A DNA stretch of 57,169 nucleotides from Candidatus Gastranaerophilales bacterium (GTDB lineage: Bacteria > Cyanobacteriota > Vampirovibrionia > Gastranaerophilales > Gastranaerophilaceae), in assembly GCA_944324185.1 (NCBI GenBank), contig CALUVI010000008.1, forward strand, positions 1-57,169, written 5' to 3'. Each line of letters opens with the position of its first letter. The first letter of the stretch is position 1. The notes under the pieces are model-generated. The model was not told the origin of the DNA, ran no database searches, and saw only the letters and a list, made by a program, of their open reading frames with translations. This document shows, piece by piece, positions 50,738-57,169 of this stretch. The position numbers were made by a program, and so were the translations under genes.

Positions 50738-53700
50738 AACAGATTTTTGATAAAGAAAAACTATTTTTCTTCATAAGGAAGCCGAGATTTGCGTTAGTAA
50801 TTTCCGTATGTATTGTGATTATGGGTTTAATCTCAATGATGAGCCTGAAACAGGAAAGCTATCCGGATGTTACACCGCCTCAGGTAAGAGTTTCCGCAAA
50901 TTATCAGGGCGCAAGTGCAGAGGTTATTGAATCTTCAGTTGCAACAGTTCTTGAAAACAAACTTAACGGTGTTGAAGATATGACTTATATGACTTCAACC
51001 TCGTATGATGGAAGCTACTCGTTAACTTTGTACTTTAAAGTCGGCTCTGATAAAAATATTAACCTGATGAATGTCCAGAACAGAATCCAGCAGGTTCAAT
51101 CCCAATTGCCGGAAGATGTTCAGAGAACGGGTGTTACCGCAATCAGCAGAACGTCAGGCTCCGGTGCTATTATCCTGACTCTTTATCCTGAATCCGGAAA
51201 CTGGACTCAATTAGATTTAACAAACTACGGTTCTATTTATATTAAAGATGAACTTAAACGTATAGACGGTGTAGCTGACGTTGAGGTTTTCGGAGGCGGC
51301 AATTATTCTATGAGAATCTGGCTTGATCCGCAAAAAATGGCAGGCTTGAATATTTCCACAAGCGAAGTTAAGACTGCTATAGCTAACCAGAATACTCAGG
51401 TAACGGCAGGCGCTTTAGGTCAGCTTCCTACGGATGAGCCGAACGCATTACAGCTGACACTCAAAACCCAGGGACGTCTGGATGAAGTTGAACAGTTTGA
51501 AAATATTATTATCCGCTCAAATATGGACGGATCAAATGTAAGAATTAAAGATATTGCAAGAGTAGAATTAGGTGCAGAATCTTATTCAAATCTGGGGCTT
51601 GTTAACGGTAAACCGTCAGCGGTTGTTGTAATTTCCCAGCTTCCTGACGCTAACGTAATCAACCTTTCTAAAGCGGTTAAAACTAAGGTTGAAGAATTAA
51701 ACGCTCAAATGTCTAACGGTATCAAGATTATGTACGTTAAAGATGATGCGGATTATATTCATGAATCAATGAAGGAAGTTGAATTTACAATTCTTCTAAC
51801 CGGCTTTATTGTTGTAGTTATTATATTCTTGTTTCTCGGTGACGGAATGGCAACTCTTGTACCTTGCGTTACAATTCCGGTATCTTTAGTCGGAACATTT
51901 GCATTTTTGAAAGCTCTTGGAATGTCCATTAACCTTCTGACCTTGTTTGCAATGGTTCTTGCGGTTGCGGTTGTAGTCGATGACGCTATCGTTGTTATAG
52001 AAAACGTAAAAAGGCACATTGATGAAGGAAAGTCGGCAATTATTGCTACCCAGCTTACAATGCAGGAAGTAGGTTCAGCACTTGTCGCAATGGCGCTTGT
52101 GTTGATGGCAGTATTTGTTCCGATTGTATTTATGGGCGGTATGACTGGTATAATGTACAAACAATTTGCGGTTTGTATAGCAGTATCTATTGCATTATCC
52201 GCAATCTGCGCTCTTACGCTTTCTCCTGCTATGTGTTCGCACTTCCTCGGACATCAAGGAGAGGGCAAGCTTAATCAAAAATTCCCGATTCTCAAGAAAA
52301 TCGAAGAAAAAGGAAATCTTATTGTAGTCAAGTTTAATGAAATGTTTGCAAAACTTGAAGATTTTTATATGGAATACGTCATCAAGTTTGTGCACGATAA
52401 AAAGCTTGTACTAATATGTTATGCAATTATAATTGCACTTACGCTTTTATGTTTTAAAACAATATCAACAGGTTTTATTCCGGACGAAGATCAGGGGGTT
52501 TTGCTTGCACAAATTACACTTCCTGACGGCGCTTCTTTAACAAGAACAGAAGAAGTTTCAAGGAGATTCACCGAACAGGTTAAAAACATTGACGGGGTGG
52601 ATAAAGAAAAACTGACAGTATTCGGCGGAAACGGTTCTGTAAACCAATCTACCGTTATCATTCAGCTTGATGATTATGCAGACAGAAACATTGGTGTTGT
52701 TGAGTGGATAAAAAGAAAAATTAAAGGCAGACCTACCGATTTATCACACGTTGCTATTTTGAATCAGGTAAGGGCAATTGCTTCAAGCTTCAAAGAGGCT
52801 TCAATTGTAGCATTTTCACCGCCTGCAATCAGCGGTATGAGTATGATGGGCGGCTTTGAATTCCAAATGCTTTCTAAGGGCGAATATACTCCGCAAGACT
52901 TAGAAGGCTGGGCAGGCAAGTTGATTGCGGCAGCCAATCAGAATCCTTCTCTATCAAGCGTTTACACTTCATTTCAGGCAAACGTTCCGCAATATATTGT
53001 AGAAATCGATTATGAAAAAGCACTTGCTCAGAATGTTGACTTGCAGGAACTTTATTCAACACTTTCTTCAATGCTCGGTACTTATTATGTTAACGACTTT
53101 AACAAATATGACAGGGTTTATAAGGTACAGTTGCAGGCAGAAAGCCAATTTAGAAATAAAGCAACGGATTTGTCCGGAATATATGTAAAGAATAATAATG
53201 GTGTTATGGTTCCTGTTTTATCAATAGTAAAATTGAGACAAACAATCGGTACGGCATCAATTACAAGGTATAACCAGTACAAGTCTGTACAAATTCAAGG
53301 TCAGCAGGCTGCGGGAAAAAGCTCCGGCGATGCAATGAACGCTATGGAAGAAGTGTCTAAAGAAGTACTTCCGGCAGATATTTCTTATGACTGGTCAGGA
53401 ACTTCCGCCCAGGAAAGAGAAGCTTCGGGACAGACAGGGTTAATTGTCGGAATGGCTCTGGTGTTTGTATACTTGTTCCTTGTAGCGCTTTATGAAAGCT
53501 ATACAATCCCGATTGCGGTACTTTTGATTTCACCGATTGCGGCGTTGGGCGCTCTGTTATTCCAGTTAATGCTGAATCAATCTTTCGATATATATTCGCA
53601 GGTTGGTATGATAACACTTGTCGGTCTTGCGGCTAAGCAATCCATTTTGATTGTTGAGTTTGCAAAGGAAGAGCACGAAAAACACGGCTTATCCGTAAAA

Positions 53701-53964
53701 GATGCGGCAGTTAAGGCGGCTAAGTTAAGATTCAGAGCAATTATGATGACAGAATTAGCATTCATTATCGGTGTACTTCCGATGCTTTTTGCACACGGTG
53801 CCGGTGCTAATTCAAGAATATCCGTAGGCTCAACTGTATTCGGCGGTATGATTGCGGCTGCAACTCTAGGGGCTGCTCTTACTCCGGCATTCTATGTAAT
53901 CGTTCAGGAATTAGTTGATAAATTCCCGAAAAAAGAAATTACCGAAAAAGACTTGGAGATGTAG
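50734..53964 (+). CDS. RND-family efflux transporter (AcrB/MexB type)
   Basis: This 1076-aa inner-membrane pump exports small molecules using the proton gradient. Twelve membrane helices are placed as in AcrB, with two large periplasmic loops. The proton-relay Asp pair is in [21 protein letters not shown] and the Lys in [18 protein letters not shown]. The first residues ([40 protein letters not shown]) and the funnel sequence ([17 protein letters not shown]) are characteristic. It belongs to the HAE1 group, pumping drugs or hydrophobic compounds; substrates cannot be stated. Confidence 0.96.
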   Translation: MKQIFDKEKLFFFIRKPRFALVISVCIVIMGLISMMSLKQESYPDVTPPQVRVSANYQGASAEVIESSVATVLENKLNGVEDMTYMTSTSYDGSYSLTLYFKVGSDKNINLMNVQNRIQQVQSQLPEDVQRTGVTAISRTSGSGAIILTLYPESGNWTQLDLTNYGSIYIKDELKRIDGVADVEVFGGGNYSMRIWLDPQKMAGLNISTSEVKTAIANQNTQVTAGALGQLPTDEPNALQLTLKTQGRLDEVEQFENIIIRSNMDGSNVRIKDIARVELGAESYSNLGLVNGKPSAVVVISQLPDANVINLSKAVKTKVEELNAQMSNGIKIMYVKDDADYIHESMKEVEFTILLTGFIVVVIIFLFLGDGMATLVPCVTIPVSLVGTFAFLKALGMSINLLTLFAMVLAVAVVVDDAIVVIENVKRHIDEGKSAIIATQLTMQEVGSALVAMALVLMAVFVPIVFMGGMTGIMYKQFAVCIAVSIALSAICALTLSPAMCSHFLGHQGEGKLNQKFPILKKIEEKGNLIVVKFNEMFAKLEDFYMEYVIKFVHDKKLVLICYAIIIALTLLCFKTISTGFIPDEDQGVLLAQITLPDGASLTRTEEVSRRFTEQVKNIDGVDKEKLTVFGGNGSVNQSTVIIQLDDYADRNIGVVEWIKRKIKGRPTDLSHVAILNQVRAIASSFKEASIVAFSPPAISGMSMMGGFEFQMLSKGEYTPQDLEGWAGKLIAAANQNPSLSSVYTSFQANVPQYIVEIDYEKALAQNVDLQELYSTLSSMLGTYYVNDFNKYDRVYKVQLQAESQFRNKATDLSGIYVKNNNGVMVPVLSIVKLRQTIGTASITRYNQYKSVQIQGQQAAGKSSGDAMNAMEEVSKEVLPADISYDWSGTSAQEREASGQTGLIVGMALVFVYLFLVALYESYTIPIAVLLISPIAALGALLFQLMLNQSFDIYSQVGMITLVGLAAKQSILIVEFAKEEHEKHGLSVKDAAVKAAKLRFRAIMMTELAFIIGVLPMLFAHGAGANSRISVGSTVFGGMIAAATLGAALTPAFYVIVQELVDKFPKKEITEKDLEM

Positions 53965-53965
53965 G

Positions 53966-55474
53966 ATGAAAAAGGTTTTAAATATATTACTAATATGCTC
54001 GCTTATAACGGCAATTTCTTCTCCGGCTCTTGCTAAATCAAAAAAAGAGAAAAAGCAGGAGAAAGAAAAAATAGAAATTGTAAAACCTGAAAAGGAAAAG
54101 GTTAACAGGCGGCTTGAGTGGAAAAAATTTAAAAATAATGAAAAAGCCAGAAAAGATTCCTCTAAAGAAGCAAAAGGAATGTATGAGACAAAGTTTCCTA
54201 CAATCACCAGCCAGATTGAATACGCCGATATGAACGGTGAAGTAACTTTGAGTGACTGTATTAAGCTTGCAATCACCCATCACCCGACAATTATGTCAGC
54301 AATCAGCAACGCCGAGATTTATAAAACAAGAATCGGTCAGGCATGGTCTAATTATTTCCCGACCTTCGGCGCCGGAGTGAGCTACTCAAGAAACGATATG
54401 CTTATGTCCACAATGCCTGCAAACATGTCCAGAATGATGCAGCAAAAGTACAATATGTTTTATGTTCCGACTCTTTCTGCTAATCTGCTTTTATTTGATT
54501 TTGGTAAAACCAAAGCTATTGCAGATACGGCAAAAAGAAACTGGGAAGCTTCAAGATATGATGCGGAATCCAGCATTGAAACAGTTATTTATAACGTAAA
54601 AGTCGCTTATTACAATATGGTTTTTGCAAAAATCCAGAGAGAAGTTTATGAAGAAACGGTTAAAGACTTTGAACTTCAGTGGAAACAGGCAAAAGCATAT
54701 TATGAAATCGGGAAGAAAGCTAAAATTGATGTTACGACTGCTGAATATAACCTTGGAAACGCACGTGTAAACTTAATCAAAGCTAAAAATACGCAAGAAG
54801 TTGCAGCCGTAGAACTTGCAAATGCAGTCGGCATTCCGGAGCTTGAAGGGGTCATTTTAAAAGACAAGTTAAACAATAAAAAGTATGAGGTTAACTTTCC
54901 TGACCTCATAAAGACGGCAGAAGAATCCCGTCCGGCGCTTCTGGCTGCAAAAAAAGCCATGGATGCTGCAGAACTTAATGTAAGAGCCGCAAAACGGGCA
55001 TTCACTCCGGATGTAAGCGGATTTGCAGGATATGACCACGGCGGAAGGCAGATTAATAATGACTACGGCTACCAGTTTGGAGTCCAGCTTAATTATACGG
55101 CAATGAACTTAATGCTCCTCAAAAAACAGGTTGATGAAGCAAAAGCTACTTACAATAAAGCGGTTGCTGATTATGAGCAGCAGAAACAGAATGTTTATCT
55201 GGAAGTTAAGAGCGCTTATATTAACCTTCTTAACTCCCATGACAGCCTTGATGTTGCAAAACTTGCGCTGCAGCAGGCAAAAGAACGTCAGTATCTGGCA
55301 TTTAGAAGATATCAGGTAGGACTCGGAGACGCTATTGAGTTTAAGGATTCTGAAAATACGTACTTAAATGCACAATTAGATTATTACAATAACCTCTTAA
55401 ATTACAACATAAACGCTGCTGAACTTGAGAGGGTAATCGGTGCGCCGATTAAAGAATCGGATATTGATTTATAA
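53966..55474 (+). CDS. TolC-family outer-membrane channel
   Basis: The ATG at 53966 follows the pump's stop codon by one base and begins the signal peptide KKVLNILLICSLITAISSPALA. The 502-aa protein has a Lys/Glu-rich stretch right after cleavage (about 24-60) that is unusual for TolC. The two structural repeats follow: LSDCIKLAITHHPTIMSAISNAEIYKTRIGQAWSNYFPTF and a second with AELNVRAAKRAFTPDVSGFAGY, ending with helices LDVAKLALQQAKERQYLAFRRYQVG. It completes the tripartite pump. Confidence 0.93.
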   Translation: MKKVLNILLICSLITAISSPALAKSKKEKKQEKEKIEIVKPEKEKVNRRLEWKKFKNNEKARKDSSKEAKGMYETKFPTITSQIEYADMNGEVTLSDCIKLAITHHPTIMSAISNAEIYKTRIGQAWSNYFPTFGAGVSYSRNDMLMSTMPANMSRMMQQKYNMFYVPTLSANLLLFDFGKTKAIADTAKRNWEASRYDAESSIETVIYNVKVAYYNMVFAKIQREVYEETVKDFELQWKQAKAYYEIGKKAKIDVTTAEYNLGNARVNLIKAKNTQEVAAVELANAVGIPELEGVILKDKLNNKKYEVNFPDLIKTAEESRPALLAAKKAMDAAELNVRAAKRAFTPDVSGFAGYDHGGRQINNDYGYQFGVQLNYTAMNLMLLKKQVDEAKATYNKAVADYEQQKQNVYLEVKSAYINLLNSHDSLDVAKLALQQAKERQYLAFRRYQVGLGDAIEFKDSENTYLNAQLDYYNNLLNYNINAAELERVIGAPIKESDIDL

Positions 55475-55561
55475 AATATCAACCTTAATCTCCACCGTAT
55501 GCACGATACAAAATATCATTTTTTTGATTATAATTGAAGATGTGTATTGGGAGAGGTTTTG

Positions 55562-55891
55562 ATGAACAGACGCTGGTATGATTCAAACGAGTATACTGAA
55601 AAAGCTTTATCTATCCTGAAAGATATGGATGAAGAAAGACGCCGTGCGCTTTCAAGAGATTTGACGGCTGTTGTCCGTCAGATAAAAGAAATGCGCGAAG
55701 AAGAAGAGGATGAAGATCAGGAAGTAAGTATCGGAATTGACAGAGTTCTCGGGCTTTATAAGATTTCAAATTCAAGAAGATGGTATGATAAAGTAAGCCT
55801 GCTCTCTTATGCTATGAAAACAATGTCTACCCTTCCGAAAGAAGATTTTTATAACATTATGGAAGGGATTTCAACCTCATTATCCGCGTAG
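55562..55891 (+). CDS. Small conserved-looking protein upstream of tpiA
   Basis: From the ATG at 55562, preceded by GGGAGAGG, the protein has 109 aa. It starts MNRRWYDSNEYTEKALSILK, has a very acidic centre (MREEEEDEDQEV) and a second half opening with SRRWYDKVSLLSYAMKTMSTL. The RRWYD motif thus occurs twice, at the head of two helical segments. No signal peptide or known domain is visible. A TATAAT at about 55529 suggests its own promoter. Confidence 0.72.
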   Translation: MNRRWYDSNEYTEKALSILKDMDEERRRALSRDLTAVVRQIKEMREEEEDEDQEVSIGIDRVLGLYKISNSRRWYDKVSLLSYAMKTMSTLPKEDFYNIMEGISTSLSA

Positions 55892-55959
55892 TTTTTAACC
55901 TTGATTTTTCTGCCTGTTTATTCTAAACTTCAAGTGTTAGATAAATAAGGAGACGGATT

Positions 55960-56754
55960 ATGTCAAGAAAACCAATTATTGCAGGAAACTGGAAAATGAA
56001 CTTACTTCAAGACGAAGCAAAAGCTTTGTTTGAAGGTATCAAGAATTTTACAAAAGATTTTACGGCGCCTCAATTGCCTACAATTGTTATAGCACCTGTA
56101 TTCACATCTTTGAATGTTGTAAATACGGTAAAATGTGATTGCGGCTGCGGCGGTGACAAAATTTCAATTGCCGCTCAAAACTGCCACTGGGAAAAATCCG
56201 GCGCTTATACAGGCGAAGTTTCTGTTGAAATGCTCAAAGATGCAGGCTGCTCTTATGTAATTATCGGGCACTCTGAAAGAAGACAGTATTTCTCTGAAAC
56301 AGATGAAATGATTAACAAAAAAGCAAAAGCAATCTTAGCAGGCGGTCTGATTCCTATTATCTGCTGTGGCGAAACTCTTGAACAAAGAGAATCAGGTGTA
56401 ACCGACCAGCACATTGCAACCCAAATCCGCGCAGCATTAAACGGCTTAAGTGAAGAAGAAATTGCAAAATCAGTTATCGCTTACGAACCAATCTGGGCAA
56501 TCGGAACAGGCAAAACTTGCGACAGCAAAGAAGCTAACAGAGTAATTGCCATGATTAGAAACGTTGTAAGAGAAGTTTCTTCATCTTCTGCAGCAGATTC
56601 AATCAGAATCCTTTACGGCGGTTCTGTAAAACCTAATACAATTGAAGAACAGATGTCTCAGTCAGACATCGACGGCGCACTTGTAGGCGGTGCAAGCCTG
56701 AAAGCTGACAGCTTCAATGAAATTATCGCAAACACTATGAAAGTCGGCGTTTAA
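55960..56754 (+). CDS. tpiA: Triosephosphate isomerase
   Basis: TIM interconverts dihydroxyacetone phosphate and glyceraldehyde 3-phosphate. Catalytic residues are all present: Lys12 in AGNWKMN, His104 in IIGHSERRQYF and Glu176 in AYEPIWAIGTGKT. The phosphate loop GGSVKPNT is near the end. A cysteine-rich insertion after residue 57 (VKCDCGCGGDK) replaces the short loop usual there. AAGGAGA precedes the ATG. Length 264 aa is slightly above the common 250, due to this insertion. Confidence 0.96.
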   Translation: MSRKPIIAGNWKMNLLQDEAKALFEGIKNFTKDFTAPQLPTIVIAPVFTSLNVVNTVKCDCGCGGDKISIAAQNCHWEKSGAYTGEVSVEMLKDAGCSYVIIGHSERRQYFSETDEMINKKAKAILAGGLIPIICCGETLEQRESGVTDQHIATQIRAALNGLSEEEIAKSVIAYEPIWAIGTGKTCDSKEANRVIAMIRNVVREVSSSSAADSIRILYGGSVKPNTIEEQMSQSDIDGALVGGASLKADSFNEIIANTMKVGV

Positions 56755-56780
56755 TAATTTTAAAAATAACTATATTTTGA

Positions 56781-56809
56781 GACGGATGAGATATCTCATC
56801 CGTCTTTTT
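56781..56809 (+). terminator. Rho-independent terminator of tpiA
   Basis: GACGGATGAG and its complement surround ATAT and are followed by TTTTT. Confidence 0.92.
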
Positions 56810-57113
56810 AGCGGGTTTTGTAACAATGCTTATAGTTGATTTCAGTTACTTTTAACGTAGATTGCTCCAAACTGTCGTCCATCCCGCCTTACTCTCTTAG
56901 GGAAGAAACACACGGCTGCCGTCCTGTTAACATCTCCCCGCGCCCTGAAAATAAATGCTCTCGCTCAAGTCTTATGAGGCAATATTCGCTTTGTTACAAA
57001 TATTAAGGGAATGCTTCCCGCTATACTTGTGTAAGATTTTTGTTTATGTGAAAATTAATATAACTGGTAATCACAGTAAATCGTAGTAGTAAAATATAAA
57101 GGAAACTAAGAAA
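56810..57113. other. Intergenic region before fusA
   Basis: These 300 bases hold no convincing frame or tRNA. The left half is GC-richer (CTGCCGTCC, CCCCGCGCCC) and may be an old repeat. The right half is AT-rich with TATAAC at about 57059 and AAAGGAAA at 57098, a promoter and Shine-Dalgarno for fusA. Confidence 0.45.
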
Positions 57114-57169
57114 ATGGCTAGAAAAACTCCATTAGAAAAGATCAGAAATATTGGTATTGCTGCTCACAT
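57114..57169 (+). CDS. fusA: Elongation factor G (N-terminal start only)
   Basis: The frame reads MARKTPLEKIRNIGIAAH up to the window edge. This is the characteristic beginning of bacterial EF-G, just before the G1 loop (DAGKTTTTE, outside the window). AAGGAAA lies 9 nt before the ATG. EF-G moves tRNAs on the ribosome and works with RRF, encoded at 46069, in ribosome recycling. It stands as a first gene here, without rpsL-rpsG directly upstream. Confidence 0.92.
   Translation, partial: MARKTPLEKIRNIGIAAH

Noticed and set aside
56810-57113. tRNA or riboswitch before fusA
   Set aside because: I found no cloverleaf, T-arm or known aptamer pattern in these bases.

Overview
The window is 57 kb of low-GC, densely coded bacterial chromosome. 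The cell has a Gram-negative envelope: a type IV pilus/type II secretin locus, a TolC-type outer-membrane channel with an RND pump and adaptor, a CpxP/Spy-like periplasmic protein, a TonB-type C-terminal domain and a DUF374 acyltransferase. Several tailored hypothetical proteins (notably the 738-aa protein at 24886) and the gene mix remind me most of gut Gastranaerophilales (Melainabacteria/Vampirovibrionia). That placement is an impression from content; a 16S or marker-gene comparison is needed to confirm it.

Layout. 1-1500: the tail of a probable serine recombinase, an AT-rich HNH-like protein and tmRNA, which look like the edge of an integrated element. 1.8-9.1 kb: small unknown and secreted proteins, then a co-directional run of acyltransferase, nitrilase, DacB-type peptidase, Xer recombinase, LysM protein and RadA. 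9.1-10 kb: a repeat island. 10-12.2 kb: anti-sigma/ECF sigma/Spy-like stress operon followed by a ParDE-type toxin-antitoxin cassette held between 77-bp direct repeats. 12.2-16.1 kb (minus strand): HEAT-like protein and MotAB. 16.3-24.6 kb: SulP transporter, WG-repeat protein, UvrB, GlgC, a tandem pair of thioredoxin-like paralogues and a GNAT-like protein. 24.9-28.4 kb: lineage-type membrane protein, CinA and a TonB/TPR protein. 28.7-35.1 kb: radical SAM protein, two GT2 glycosyltransferases, UbiA prenyltransferase, DegT aminotransferase and SDR. 35.1-41.2 kb: pilus assembly operon (PilC, PilB, secretin, PilP-like). 41.4-47.4 kb: TPR protein, phosphopantetheinyl transferase, rnc-cdsA-frr-pyrH. 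47.8-55.5 kb: methionine gamma-lyase family protein with a MerR regulator, then a complete RND tripartite efflux operon. 55.6 kb to the end: small conserved protein, tpiA and the first codons of fusA.

Five things stand out. (1) The secretin gene is cut by one in-frame TAA. (2) A 54-bp repeat related to intergenic arrays elsewhere in the window is carried in frame, three times, inside radA just before the Walker A motif. (3) REPIN-like elements (23-nt inverted ends starting AGTAG) recur at five places, next to the same repeat family at four of them, and one copy shows a paired substitution that keeps the long stem. (4) About a dozen genes without a Shine-Dalgarno have a -10 box 5-7 nt (usually exactly 6) before the ATG, often with an extended TGN, which implies leaderless mRNAs are common here. 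(5) The toxin-antitoxin cassette sits between two copies of the end of the Spy-like gene plus its terminator.
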